The notes: generated by a model from the sequence alone, not told the origin. 59,218 nucleotides of DNA from Bdellovibrio sp. (GCA_013360185.1 JABWCO010000003.1:1-59218), one strand, 5' to 3'; shown: positions 38,143 through 48,696, numbered from the stretch's first letter. Translations and numbers: made by a program.

Positions 38143-38742
38143 ATGAAATGGATAGGCCTAACCGGAGGTATAGCTTGCGGCAAAAGCACCGTCAGCCGAT
38201 TGCTTAAAGAGCATGGCATTGCTGTGATTGATGCTGATGAAATTTCTAAAGACGTGGTTAAACCCGGCTCTCCTGGACTTGCGTCGGTGATCCAGACCTT
38301 TGGCCAGAGTTTTTTGCTTGAAGATGGTTCGCTGAACCGGCGTCTTTTAGGCCAGAAGGTTTTCGGCCATCCCGATTTGCTTCGTGCTTTAGAGGCCATT
38401 CTGCATCCTTTGGTGCGCGATGAGACTCGTCGCCTTCGGCGCAGCTATGAAGACCTGAAAGCGCCTGTGGCTATTTATGATGTTCCGCTGTTGTTTGAAA
38501 CAAAGGCTCAGGATCAGTTCGATAAAGTTATCGTGGTAAGTTGTACCAAAGAACAGCAAAAAGAACGTTTGCGTCGACGCAATCATTTAAGCGAAGACGA
38601 AATTGAAATGCGTATTGCTTCGCAAATACCAATTCAGTTTAAAGAGGCCGAAGCGGATTTTGTATTATATAACAATCGTGATGAGCAGCACCTGCTGGCA
38701 GAAGTCGACCGGCTTTTAACGTGGTTAAAGCAACTAAAATAA
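38143..38742 (+). CDS. coaE: dephospho-CoA kinase
   Basis: IGLTGGIACGKSTVSRLLKEHGIAVIDADEI; DVPLLFET. Confidence 0.94.
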   Translation: MKWIGLTGGIACGKSTVSRLLKEHGIAVIDADEISKDVVKPGSPGLASVIQTFGQSFLLEDGSLNRRLLGQKVFGHPDLLRALEAILHPLVRDETRRLRRSYEDLKAPVAIYDVPLLFETKAQDQFDKVIVVSCTKEQQKERLRRRNHLSEDEIEMRIASQIPIQFKEAEADFVLYNNRDEQHLLAEVDRLLTWLKQLK

Positions 38743-39297
38743 AAAGTTATAACCAAATTGCGCGTAAAGATCGGGTCCGGTGATCGCGTAGCCGACACCG
38801 AATTCCGAAATAAAAACTTCACCTATGCCGACGGCGCCACGCAAACGCCAACGTCTTAATTCGGCAATACCACCCAGTTCTCCAGAGCCTTTTAAGAATA
38901 AATTCGCTGAGGCACGCACGTAAGGCTGAAAAGAATCACCAGGACAGCAGTACCATCGGCGTCCGACGGCGACGCCGACTAAGTTGTCTTTGTTGACTTC
39001 CAACTGGTAGTCCCACACTTGCACATCGTCTTCTAGTGGAATGTAACGAAGAGTCAAAAAGACGCCTTGTTGATATTCGTCACGCTCTAAAAAATTTCCC
39101 CCAGCAAATCCCAAGGAGAAGTTAAAGATCGAAGTCGGGCGAGAGTTTCTATTTTCCGGGTCCAGATGGGCCAGTTCCGGATCCTCTTTTGCTGAAAAAG
39201 GACTGGTTTCTACGGTAGTTGATGTTTGCGGAGCACTCATTGCAGAGTGACTGCTCACGACCAAGGTCAAAAAAAGAAGAGGAAGAAAAACTCGCAT
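38734..39297 (-). CDS. secreted outer-membrane-like protein
   Basis: Signal peptide; alternating strands with terminal DLYAQFGYNFLF. Confidence 0.6.
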   Translation of the reverse strand: MRVFLPLLFLTLVVSSHSAMSAPQTSTTVETSPFSAKEDPELAHLDPENRNSRPTSIFNFSLGFAGGNFLERDEYQQGVFLTLRYIPLEDDVQVWDYQLEVNKDNLVGVAVGRRWYCCPGDSFQPYVRASANLFLKGSGELGGIAELRRWRLRGAVGIGEVFISEFGVGYAITGPDLYAQFGYNFLF

Positions 39298-39350
39298 GAG
39301 ACAAAGTATAAATTATGTCTACAATCAAGTTAACGAAATTTGGAGGCAAA

Positions 39351-40532
39351 ATGCTAATAAGGGGATCTTTGTTCCTCACAATCGTCACAGTGCTCTTTAC
39401 TGGACCCTGGGCGCAGGCTGAAAGTATCAGTACGACGATTCATCATCACTATCAGGCGCCTCGGGCATTGGGAATGGGCGACGCCTTTGTGGCCGTGGCC
39501 AATGACTATTCCGCTATCTTTTATAATCCGGCAGGTTTGGCGCGGCGAGAAGATGGGCAATTGAACTTGTCGATGAGCTATGCGGGAACTCCAGGGGTTA
39601 TGGACTTTTACAAAGAGTACCAAGACATCGAAAGTTCTAATCGATCAGAGTCTGACAAACAAACGGCCTATCTAGAGTTGATCGAAAAACATTATGGTGA
39701 TGTGTACTCTTTAAGGATGGCGCCGTTGGAAGGCTTTTGGGTTCGTCCGAATTGGGGTGTGGCCTTTATTCCCATGGATGTCAGCGTTGAGTTTGCCATG
39801 CATAAACAAGTGGGGCCGACTTTAAATACCACTGTGTATGCGGATACGACCTTGGCATTATCTTACGCCGATGATGTGCACTGGTTTGATCACGGTCGCA
39901 TGTCGTGGGGGATCACCGGAAAATTCGTGAATCGGGGCTTCTTCAGTCGTCCAATCAAAGCCACTGACCTGGCACAAAGTAACGAGATCGTAAAAAAAGA
40001 AGATCTGCTTGAGGGCTATACTGTCGACGCGGATCTGGGTGTTTTATGGACCCCGGAACTTCCTGATGAGGGACTGTGGTCGGTGTTGCGTTTAGCGCGT
40101 CCCACTTTTGGAGCTGTTGTGCGCAATGTGGGTGAGCTTGGTTTCGGGCAAACGATGAAGCTTCTGAATAAAGAAAAACAGAACGGGGCGCCGGACAAGC
40201 TGTACCGCGTGTTTGATGTAGGATCGCGTTGGGAATACCCATCGATGTGGATTTTCGGTGGTCGCGGTGTTTTAGACGTCCGTGATATCGGTCACCCAGA
40301 CTTCAACATGCGCAAAGGTCTGCATTTGGGATTTGAGTTTGATTGGGCAGTGACGACTTGGTGGAAAGGCCACTATCGCGTGGGCCTGAACCAGGGATTC
40401 TGGACGGCCGGGGTTTCGGCAGAGCTAGGAATCTTCAATTTGGACTTAGTCAGTTATGCCGATGATGTGGGAACTAGAAATACACCGGTGGAAAGCCGAG
40501 TTTACGCTACCCGTTTAAATCTGGATTTTTAA
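39351..40532 (+). CDS. outer-membrane protein, PorV/FadL-like family, paralog 1
   Basis: PRALGMGDAFVAVANDYSAIFYNPAGLARR; C-terminal LHLGFEF...YRVGLNQGFWTAGVSAELGIFNLDLVSYADDVGT. Confidence 0.75.
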   Translation: MLIRGSLFLTIVTVLFTGPWAQAESISTTIHHHYQAPRALGMGDAFVAVANDYSAIFYNPAGLARREDGQLNLSMSYAGTPGVMDFYKEYQDIESSNRSESDKQTAYLELIEKHYGDVYSLRMAPLEGFWVRPNWGVAFIPMDVSVEFAMHKQVGPTLNTTVYADTTLALSYADDVHWFDHGRMSWGITGKFVNRGFFSRPIKATDLAQSNEIVKKEDLLEGYTVDADLGVLWTPELPDEGLWSVLRLARPTFGAVVRNVGELGFGQTMKLLNKEKQNGAPDKLYRVFDVGSRWEYPSMWIFGGRGVLDVRDIGHPDFNMRKGLHLGFEFDWAVTTWWKGHYRVGLNQGFWTAGVSAELGIFNLDLVSYADDVGTRNTPVESRVYATRLNLDF

Positions 40533-40537
40533 AAATA

Positions 40538-40572
40538 AAAACAGCAAAGAAGTTAGTGCTCTTTGCTGTTTT
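40538..40572. terminator. bidirectional Rho-independent terminator
   Basis: AAAACAGCAAAGA-AGTTAGTGC-TCTTTGCTGTTTT. Confidence 0.85.
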
Positions 40573-40598
40573 CTATCGTCTTCTTAATTTATTTAATA

Positions 40599-41318
40599 CT
40601 AGTTATTTGTATTCTGCCAATATTCAAACAGCGCATTGCCAATTTCTTGAGGTGTGCTGTTGATGATGTCGATGCCACCTGGGGCCGCGTCGATCGCCTT
40701 CGTGATCGAGCCACACAATTCTGTATTTGCAACGTCGCTCCCGCACGTGGTTTCGTAAACGGTCTGAATTGTATCGCCCACTTTTACCAGGTTTGCGATC
40801 GCTTCAGCCTGTTGTTCCGGTGTTCCGTTTAGGTCATCTAAAATTTTTGTAATACCGGCTTGCATTTGCGCTTCTAAACTGCCAGATCCTGAGGCGAAGT
40901 TATTGATCACCGTAGCTGATTTCGACATTGCTGACAGGAGTGTCAGGCCATTGTCTTTAGAAAGCGCACAGCTATTAAACGTGCGATCGGCTAGCTCTTG
41001 GTCTTCGAAGGCCAAAATGCCTAGGACATTTGCCGTGCTGCCGCCTTCTTTCATGGAGTTTAAAGCCGAAGAAAGTTTTGCGGGGGCGGTAATTCCGGAA
41101 GCGATAAATCCAGCGGCACATCTTAAAGTATGCGCCTGGGTTGACGTGATGCCTTCGATTTTGCTCATGCAGCCTTCGACGGCCGTATTATCGGTGGCAG
41201 AGTCTAGACAAAACTGTGCTTCTGCGAGCATATCTTTTTCGGACTGGGCGGCACACCCGGCCATTAAGACGGAAAGAGATAAAACCAAAAACAAAGCTGT
41301 AGATCTATTGAAAACCAT
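40599..41318 (-). CDS. hypothetical lipoprotein
   Basis: MVFNRSTALFLVLSLSVLMAGCAAQ lipobox. Confidence 0.75.
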   Translation of the reverse strand: MVFNRSTALFLVLSLSVLMAGCAAQSEKDMLAEAQFCLDSATDNTAVEGCMSKIEGITSTQAHTLRCAAGFIASGITAPAKLSSALNSMKEGGSTANVLGILAFEDQELADRTFNSCALSKDNGLTLLSAMSKSATVINNFASGSGSLEAQMQAGITKILDDLNGTPEQQAEAIANLVKVGDTIQTVYETTCGSDVANTELCGSITKAIDAAPGGIDIINSTPQEIGNALFEYWQNTNN

Positions 41319-41428
41319 TTTTTCTCCCTTAATCGTACCAGCATTTTATAGATACATTCTTATCGGATTTAGTACGTAGGTCTTAATGCTAAAAATACGT
41401 CGTCTTAAAATAGGACACCTGTAAATGA

Positions 41429-42580
41429 TTAAGGTCGTTTTAAATTTCGATATGTTTCCAGATAACGAGTTTGTAAGATCGGAATGTTTTTTTGTAACCA
41501 TTTTTCCAGGCCGGGAATGTTCCATTTTTTGTAGATCTTATGATGAGTGGCCAGGATGCCCACTTGCACTCGTAAATAGTCTTTAAGTTCGCCGCTGGAA
41601 AGTTTTTCAAGTGCTACAGAGTCTCTGGTGCGACTTCTGATAAGAAAATGATTTTGATAAAAGGTGTATGCATAGAACTGGGGGGACTCGTGCCAAAATT
41701 CTTCTTTTAGTTCTGCAATTCTATCTGCGTAGCTCCATTTGGGGTGTGACCATAGACCGAAATGGGTCCCCGGCTCAGTCAGTTCTTTAAGCTCAATCAG
41801 CTCTTTGCCATGCAGATTTTCAATCAGCACAAGGTAGCGTTTTAACCCGCCGCTGCCACCTCCGGAATGGATAACTTCGGCGACATCCAAAAAAGATACT
41901 CCAGAAAAAACGGGCTCACTCTTAAAGTCGCTAAGCATTTTCCTTTTTAGCGACGCGGGTATTTTAAGCAATTCTTGAGATTCTAAGAACTCATTTCCCT
42001 GCGTGAGCTTCTTTAAAAGTTTGTTGCGTTTTTTTTCTAAATTCGGAAATAGATTTTTATCTAGGGACGCTGCCTTCTTTTGATCATTTAAGACCTGAAT
42101 GTATTCCGATACAAGGTCTTCAAGTAAGTCAGAATCATCATACGTCAGGGCGACGGCGACGAAATACCTAAGGACGTCTGCGCGAAGAGGGCAGTAGCCG
42201 CTGTCGTCTAAATCGTTAAAGACGAAACGTGGCCCCGAGGGGAACTCTAGAAAGCCAAAATTTTCCGGGTGGGGATCGCCGAAACACAAGGTCAGATCTT
42301 TACTTTCCAATTGCGTTGTGATGTCGCCATAGTAGGCATTGACAAAAGAGCGAAAGAACATCACTGGTCCAGCTTGCAAAGCCTGGGAAAGTTTTTTTGC
42401 AAAGGCCGCTTCGTCCAAGTGGCTATAGGATTCTTTAAAAGTTTGCAGAGGAATGGTCGACGTCGGAAAATTCAGATCCTCGCTTCGCAAAGATTGTATA
42501 TCTCGACGCGACGGCGAAGAGAGTCCCCAAAGCCCAAGGCAAAAAGCAGTAAAAACAAGCAGCATAGATAATGTCGTGTG
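41429..42580 (-). CDS. DUF2252-family protein with N-terminal hydrophobic segment
   Basis: PVMFFRSFVNAYYGDI, LCFGDPHPENFGFLEF, FVFNDLDDSGYCPLRADVLRYFVAVAL; N-terminal LSMLLVFTAFCLGLWGL. Confidence 0.8.
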   Translation of the reverse strand, partial: HTTLSMLLVFTAFCLGLWGLSSPSRRDIQSLRSEDLNFPTSTIPLQTFKESYSHLDEAAFAKKLSQALQAGPVMFFRSFVNAYYGDITTQLESKDLTLCFGDPHPENFGFLEFPSGPRFVFNDLDDSGYCPLRADVLRYFVAVALTYDDSDLLEDLVSEYIQVLNDQKKAASLDKNLFPNLEKKRNKLLKKLTQGNEFLESQELLKIPASLKRKMLSDFKSEPVFSGVSFLDVAEVIHSGGGSGGLKRYLVLIENLHGKELIELKELTEPGTHFGLWSHPKWSYADRIAELKEEFWHESPQFYAYTFYQNHFLIRSRTRDSVALEKLSSGELKDYLRVQVGILATHHKIYKKWNIPGLEKWLQKNIPILQTRYLETYRNLKRP

Positions 42581-42712
42581 CATCTGGATTGTTATCGGCA
42601 AAACGGGATCCATGTCGACTAGACCATGGACCGTATTTGTGCGGATTGTCTCAATATGAGTCCAACATCAACCGATAGGTTCATTGATATATCTAATTTT
42701 TGCGAGGTATCT

Positions 42713-43798
42713 ATGAAAAGGATTTTGTGGATCGCGCTCTTACAAGTCTTCTTAGTTATGGTGTTTACCACGAATGTAAACGCCCAAGAGCGACGTAGTT
42801 TTTATAGTGGCGCCCGTTGCCTGGGGATGGGTGGTGCGTGTATTGCCGTGGCCAATGATGAAACGGCTTTGTTAGTAAATCCAGCTGGTTTAGGAAAGCT
42901 GCGCGATTTTTACGGAACTATCTTCGACCCCGAGCTTGAGTTCGGCTATCAAACCCAAGGCTTTTACGGTGATAAAAGTTTTTCAAATCCTTTCACTTTG
43001 GAAGATGTTTTGGCTTCGTTGGATAAGAAGCGCAGTGCCTATTATCACGCCAAAGCTCAAGTTTTCCCGTCGTTTGTCGGAAGAAACTTTGGCATCGGTC
43101 TGTATGGTAATTACTTGTTAGATGCGGAAGTGGCCGGAGACGGTTCAACTGTCAGTACTTATTATCGCAGCGATATGGCTTTCGTGTTAGGTTTCAACTT
43201 CCGACTATTCGATGGCCGGGTTAAGTTGGGCTTTAATACTAAGCTGGTCAATCGTATCGAAGTCGATAATCCGACCCTGAGTACCGCGGGCCCGTTGGGA
43301 TATGATGCTATTGCCAGTGAGGGAGTGGGGTTGTCCACCGATGTCGGCGTGATTTTGACGGCACCTTGGAAGTTCCTGCCGACGCTGTCGGCAGTGGTTC
43401 GTGATGTCGGCGGAACTACGTTTGATAAAGCCAGTGGTATTCGCATGTCCACCACCGGGCGTCCCAATATGATAAAGCAAGATGTTGATGTCGCGACGGC
43501 GTTGTTTCCTATTCACACCAATTATGTGCGCTCGGCTTGGACTGTGGAGTATCGTGGTTTATTAACATCACAAGACGAGCCCGATAAAGCGAAGCTGCTC
43601 CATGCTGGGATGGAGTTTAACTTTGGCGATGTGTTCTTTATGCGCGCCGGTTATAATCAAAGGTATTGGACCGCCGGATTAGAAATAGCTTCAGAGCGCT
43701 TCCAATGGCAGCTCGCCTCTTATGGTGAAGAGGTGGGTACGGTTGATCTGCCAAAAGAAGATCGTCGTTACACAATGAAATTTGCTTATCGGTTTTAA
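42713..43798 (+). CDS. outer-membrane protein, PorV/FadL-like family, paralog 2
   Basis: CLGMGGACIAVANDETALLVNPAGLGK; C-terminal LHAGMEF...RAGYNQRYWTAGLEI...SYGEEVGT. Confidence 0.75.
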   Translation: MKRILWIALLQVFLVMVFTTNVNAQERRSFYSGARCLGMGGACIAVANDETALLVNPAGLGKLRDFYGTIFDPELEFGYQTQGFYGDKSFSNPFTLEDVLASLDKKRSAYYHAKAQVFPSFVGRNFGIGLYGNYLLDAEVAGDGSTVSTYYRSDMAFVLGFNFRLFDGRVKLGFNTKLVNRIEVDNPTLSTAGPLGYDAIASEGVGLSTDVGVILTAPWKFLPTLSAVVRDVGGTTFDKASGIRMSTTGRPNMIKQDVDVATALFPIHTNYVRSAWTVEYRGLLTSQDEPDKAKLLHAGMEFNFGDVFFMRAGYNQRYWTAGLEIASERFQWQLASYGEEVGTVDLPKEDRRYTMKFAYRF

Positions 43799-43807
43799 GG
43801 ATGAGGT

Positions 43808-44851
43808 ATGAATAAGCGTAATTTTATAATCATCATTTTAAGTTTGGCTCTGACCACGTCGTGTGGGCAGCCAAACGTTTTGACGGAATATTCCACGACG
43901 GATTCCGATCAGGCTCTCTATTTGGATGCTAAAAACTTGATCGATGATTCTTCTTGGGATGCGGCCATTACAATTTTGACAACGGAATTGTCTGCAGAGT
44001 ATCAGGCGCAGACGGATGTGAAGACAACCCTTATGTACGCCTATAGCGGAAAATGCGGAATTTCATTTCTAAATTTAATTAATAATTTAAAATCAACACA
44101 GTCCTCTGAGATGTTCAAAATTGCTCTGGACCTTTTTGACAACACAAACGTGGATGTGGCGGCTTGTGATCTTGCCATCGACACGTTGCACTCTATCGGC
44201 GCCACGGCTCCAGAACGCAGCAGTGACCTGAATCTGTTCGCTGCAATTTTGGGGATCGCCCGCATGGGCACAACTTTGCACTCTAAGTTCGATAAAGATT
44301 CGGGCGGCCTCGGTGATGGCGATGCGGATCTAGGTTGGAACTCCTGTGTCGTGTCTAGTGCTACTTTGCATTTGTCTGATGATGACATGAATCGAATCGC
44401 TTCAGGGGTAGGTCTTATTTTTGAAAACTTAGCAGCGTTGGGTGATGAGCTCACCAGCGGCAGTGCGGGGTCTTCGTTTGACGCCGCCAAAGCACTGTGT
44501 GAGACGACGATTTCTATGCCCGCGATCGGTATCCCTCACAATTGGGATCCTGGCATACCAAACACCGTTAAGTGGAGTGATCTGCCAATTAATCCCGCAT
44601 TGCCAGACGATCCCACCTGGGTGAACTTAGGATTGCCTGCGGATTTTTCAGATCCCATCAATTGTTTAAACACGCGGGCTGACCAGGTTCCTGATAAAAT
44701 GCGCCGAATCTTTCGACGGATGATTGCAAGTCAAGACATGGGCTTTGGTACGTGTTCTTTAAGTGATGTTCAGGCAAACATTGATCCGAACTCCAACCCG
44801 CTCGCAGTTATTACCATGGGCTGTTGTCCTACGGAGATTCCCGCACCATGA
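43808..44851 (+). CDS. hypothetical lipoprotein (helical/TPR-like), co-transcribed with flanking OMPs
   Basis: MNKRNFIIIILSLALTTSCGQ lipobox; ATGA overlap with the next gene. Confidence 0.75.
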   Translation: MNKRNFIIIILSLALTTSCGQPNVLTEYSTTDSDQALYLDAKNLIDDSSWDAAITILTTELSAEYQAQTDVKTTLMYAYSGKCGISFLNLINNLKSTQSSEMFKIALDLFDNTNVDVAACDLAIDTLHSIGATAPERSSDLNLFAAILGIARMGTTLHSKFDKDSGGLGDGDADLGWNSCVVSSATLHLSDDDMNRIASGVGLIFENLAALGDELTSGSAGSSFDAAKALCETTISMPAIGIPHNWDPGIPNTVKWSDLPINPALPDDPTWVNLGLPADFSDPINCLNTRADQVPDKMRRIFRRMIASQDMGFGTCSLSDVQANIDPNSNPLAVITMGCCPTEIPAP

Positions 44852-45966
44852 GATGGCTGTTGTTGCTTTCCGCATTTTTAGTTGCGCAAACGGGTCGGAC
44901 CCAATCCTTGGGTGATTCGACGCGGTCGATTCGCTATCTGGGGATGGGAGGCGTTGCTGTTCCTTTTGTGCGTGGGGCGGAATCTTTGTTTATCAATCCG
45001 GCGGGTTTGGGCAGTTCGCCCTTGTTAGATATCAAGCTGATTGATGTTGGCGTTGGAACTAGCAAGTACATGGTTGAAAATATCCAAGACTTCAAAGACA
45101 TAAACCCCGACGAGCCCGCCACCTTAGAAAAGTTTTACGGCAAAAAATTATGGGTGCAAACAAATGGAAAAGTGGCAGTCTCCTTGCCAAATTTTGCGAT
45201 TGGATACTTGAACGATGCCGAAGTTTCCGCAGAACTTCATAACCCGAGCTTCCCCAAATTTGAAACGTATTTTCGCAATGATGATGCCGTGTATATTGGT
45301 GGCTCATTTCCTATCTATAAGGGCACGTATCTGGGCATGAATCTTCGACGAGTCAATCGCTGGGGTGGGCAGATACAAGAGCTGGGGGTAGGTGACATCA
45401 CGAATGTCAGTGGCCTGCAAGAGATCGGCGATCGCTTTGCAAATCGAGGTCAAGGTTACGGAATGGATTTGGCATTGATGATGGAAGTGCCCATGCCAAT
45501 ATTAAAGCCTACTTTAGCGTTGGTTTGGCAAGACGTCGGCAGTACCGCCTTCAAAAAAACAGCGGGTGAGGATGCGCCTCCGCGTATCGAACAAAATTTA
45601 ACTTTTGGTGCGGGCCTTGGTTTGGATTTACCGGGTTTGGATGTGCTCTTTGGAATGGAAGCTCGTCACCTGATGCAGTCAGATATTGAAATCGGCAAAA
45701 AGCTGCACTTAGGAGCTGAGGTTTCATTGCCTTTGATTGACGTTCGAGCGGGATACAATCAAGGTTATTTGAGCTATGGGGTCGGAATTAATTTCTTAAT
45801 TTTCCATCTTGATGCTGTCAGTTACACCGAAGAAACGGGTTTTTACCCCGGTCAAGCCGGTGACGCTCGTTACATGGTGAGTCTCGGCTTTGATTTAAGC
45901 TTTGATGCTGACTTCAAATTCACGGATAATAGCGGCAAGAGACGAAAACTAAAACAACGCCGGTAA
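44848..45966 (+). CDS. outer-membrane protein, PorV/FadL-like family, paralog 3
   Basis: IRYLGMGGVAVPFVRGAESLFINPAGLGSS; C-terminal LHLGAEV...RAGYNQGYLSYGVGI...SYTEETGF. Confidence 0.75.
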   Translation: MRWLLLLSAFLVAQTGRTQSLGDSTRSIRYLGMGGVAVPFVRGAESLFINPAGLGSSPLLDIKLIDVGVGTSKYMVENIQDFKDINPDEPATLEKFYGKKLWVQTNGKVAVSLPNFAIGYLNDAEVSAELHNPSFPKFETYFRNDDAVYIGGSFPIYKGTYLGMNLRRVNRWGGQIQELGVGDITNVSGLQEIGDRFANRGQGYGMDLALMMEVPMPILKPTLALVWQDVGSTAFKKTAGEDAPPRIEQNLTFGAGLGLDLPGLDVLFGMEARHLMQSDIEIGKKLHLGAEVSLPLIDVRAGYNQGYLSYGVGINFLIFHLDAVSYTEETGFYPGQAGDARYMVSLGFDLSFDADFKFTDNSGKRRKLKQRR

Positions 45967-45972
45967 TCCGAA

Positions 45973-48696
45973 ATGCTAAAAATCATCACCATTGCCAGTC
46001 GGTCTCAGATTCCTGAGATCTTTTCCCGTTATAATCCACGCGAGCAATCGTGGCTGGTTTCAGATCTGCGCACGAAGTTCGAGTTGCAACAAAGAATTCT
46101 CGAGCGAGACGGGCAATATGTCGACGAATCCGTCTTGCGCGCCAGTGATCTGTGGAAAATCTTGCTGAAGCGTTTGGATCCTGAGCTGCGTCTGGTCAGT
46201 GATCCTTTTGCAAAGTCTTTGCTTCGTACGATCATGGATGAGCACGCGGAGGTTTTAGGAGTCAATTCTTCTGCCGAAGACACTGTGTTTGCCTATATCG
46301 ATCAAATGGCTCCGGTTCTTTTCCATCCCGAGGGCACAACCCGTCTGAACGAATGGTTTGTCGAGCACCCTGAATCTATGAATCGTTGGAAGGACTGGTA
46401 CTTGCGTGCGCGTTTTTGTGCGGTCAAGCTTTTACAAGAACACCGCGTGATTACAGCAGATTGGATCACGGCCTATTTACAAAATTTTATTGATCTTGAG
46501 CGCGTTTGGACAAGCCCCCTAGTCGTGGATTTGGGTGGTGAGGTCTCTCGCGTCGAAGCAGAAATTTTAAGAATCCTTTCGCGTACAGTCGACGTGACCG
46601 TCCTGGCGCCAAGTCCTGCATGGAAGGAAGAATTTCGTTTTTTGCTCAAGCCCTATGAGGATCTAGAGGCGCAAAGCCAAAGCACCGAGGTGTTGAAGGT
46701 GATCCCGGGCAAAGAAAAGTCCATTGAGGTATTGCGTTTTTCTGGAATGCTGGCGGAAATAAAGAACAGTGTGGGACAGGTCAGAGAGTGGTTGGAGCAA
46801 GGTTTAAGCGCGGATTCAATCGCGCTGATCGCTCCCGATATAGAATCTTATTGGCCGGTCTTGCAGGCGTACTTGCAAGAAGAGGGCATCCCTGTGCAAA
46901 AAGATGTGACTCACAAGGCGCAGAGTTTACCTTCCGTGACAAGATGGTTGGCTCTTTTGCGTGCCAAGAGTGGACGCCTTTCAAGTTCTGACCTTGAGAT
47001 TTCATTTTTTGATAAGGAAGAGTCTCAGAACCTGCGCTATGAGGAGTTCAGATCTTTATTTAAAAGTCTTTATGTCAGCGAAGACCTAGCTCGAAACGAA
47101 ATTGTTTATAAAGTATTTCATGAACAGATGGATCTTACGGCATTACTTTCGCGGGACGAGTTTGTTGCCAAAGCTTTACTACATTGGAATGCCTCAGAAA
47201 CAGACATCGTGCAGGTGGTTTTGCGTGAACTTTTGCAGAATGCCTCACGCGCCACAAAGTTGGTATGGAAAGAATGGCTCAGCTACTTAGAAAGTATTGT
47301 GGCCGCTAAAGAATTCACCTTAGAAAAAGGTCAGCCCCAGGGTGTGATGGTGACAAAGCTTATGTCGGCACACAGTGAAAAGGCACAATATCGTATTTTC
47401 TTAGGCCTGACGGATGAAGCTTTACGTGGAAAAAATAAAACCCAACTTTCAGGGCAAGATTACTTTGAGCTAGCCAAAGACATTGGTTTCTATCTTGATA
47501 ATCCAGATCAAAGTGATTTGGAGTTTGAATTAAGAATGTTGGCGGAAGCCGACAGCCGAAAAGACATTTATTGTTTTGGGGCCACGGATCTTTCAGGAGC
47601 CTTGCAGTCGCCAGCCACCTTTTGGATGAGTTTAAAGGGTGAACACGAGGCGTTGACCTTGCCTAAAGAAACTCGTTGGGACGAGTTGCAACACTCTGAT
47701 CAGCTGGGCTCTCGCGTGTTGATTTCAGGTCGCAAAGAGGCGGTCGCAAAACGCATTGCCCAAGATTTGGGTAAAGAGGACTTTGATAAAATTGCCGTTC
47801 AAGAGTTACCAAGAATTTCTGCCTCCAGTGTTGAAAGCTTTTTGGAATGTCCTTTCATCTTTGCGGCTCAGCGATATTTTAAACTGAAGGATTTGCCAGA
47901 TGTCGACCTAGACGTGGATCATCGAACGCGGGGACAGCTGGCCCATGCCTTGTTTGAAAAACTGACGGTGGAACCTGTGCGCTTTGATTGGACTCCCGAA
48001 CAGTTGTCAGATGTTCTGGAAACAGCCCGCCAAGAAAAGAAGCTCTTATTTGCTGACGAACGTTTGTGGCAGCCGTTGAAAAAGAAGCACATTCAATTGG
48101 GTTTGCGCTTTTTAGATTTTGAAAAACGTTGGCGTGAGGAATTTAAGAAAACTCGAACGTTAGGCCGTGAAACGCGCTTTGAATTTTATATCGACACTCA
48201 AACACAAATAATTTCAAAAGATGCCCATGACGGAGCCTTTCGAATTTCTGGGCAGATCGACCGTATTGATGGTGATGACGCCAATCACTTTGTGATCATC
48301 GACTATAAAAGTTCAGCGGGCAATATTTCTGCCCATGGGTCGTGGCTTAAAAATCGCGAGCTGCAACTGCTGTTTTACATGTGGGTTTTAGAAAAAGGCT
48401 TGCTCGAAAACATCAATGGCGAAGTGATAGGTTTATTTTATTATGTCTTCCGCAATTTTGAACGAAAGGGATTTAGGGTCGAGGATCTTGCCGGATCTCT
48501 TTACCCCGCAGCAAAGCGCAAAGATAAAAATGCCACTTTTGAAGCCAAAGAAAGATATCTGGGCGAATTTACGACAATCTTAATGGGAACTTTAGATCGT
48601 ATCAAGGCGGGGGAATGCCAAGCACATCCCGCAGACTTTAAAACATGCACAACTTGTGAGTGGAGGCGCCAATGTCGAGCACCACATCTGAATTAA
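45973..48696 (+). CDS. addB: AddB-like helicase-nuclease subunit (PD-(D/E)XK, Fe-S)
   Basis: SASSVESFLECPFIFAAQRYFKL, GQLAHALFE, FVIIDYKSS, terminal FKTCTTCEWRRQC; overlaps addA. Confidence 0.85.
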   Translation: MLKIITIASRSQIPEIFSRYNPREQSWLVSDLRTKFELQQRILERDGQYVDESVLRASDLWKILLKRLDPELRLVSDPFAKSLLRTIMDEHAEVLGVNSSAEDTVFAYIDQMAPVLFHPEGTTRLNEWFVEHPESMNRWKDWYLRARFCAVKLLQEHRVITADWITAYLQNFIDLERVWTSPLVVDLGGEVSRVEAEILRILSRTVDVTVLAPSPAWKEEFRFLLKPYEDLEAQSQSTEVLKVIPGKEKSIEVLRFSGMLAEIKNSVGQVREWLEQGLSADSIALIAPDIESYWPVLQAYLQEEGIPVQKDVTHKAQSLPSVTRWLALLRAKSGRLSSSDLEISFFDKEESQNLRYEEFRSLFKSLYVSEDLARNEIVYKVFHEQMDLTALLSRDEFVAKALLHWNASETDIVQVVLRELLQNASRATKLVWKEWLSYLESIVAAKEFTLEKGQPQGVMVTKLMSAHSEKAQYRIFLGLTDEALRGKNKTQLSGQDYFELAKDIGFYLDNPDQSDLEFELRMLAEADSRKDIYCFGATDLSGALQSPATFWMSLKGEHEALTLPKETRWDELQHSDQLGSRVLISGRKEAVAKRIAQDLGKEDFDKIAVQELPRISASSVESFLECPFIFAAQRYFKLKDLPDVDLDVDHRTRGQLAHALFEKLTVEPVRFDWTPEQLSDVLETARQEKKLLFADERLWQPLKKKHIQLGLRFLDFEKRWREEFKKTRTLGRETRFEFYIDTQTQIISKDAHDGAFRISGQIDRIDGDDANHFVIIDYKSSAGNISAHGSWLKNRELQLLFYMWVLEKGLLENINGEVIGLFYYVFRNFERKGFRVEDLAGSLYPAAKRKDKNATFEAKERYLGEFTTILMGTLDRIKAGECQAHPADFKTCTTCEWRRQCRAPHLN

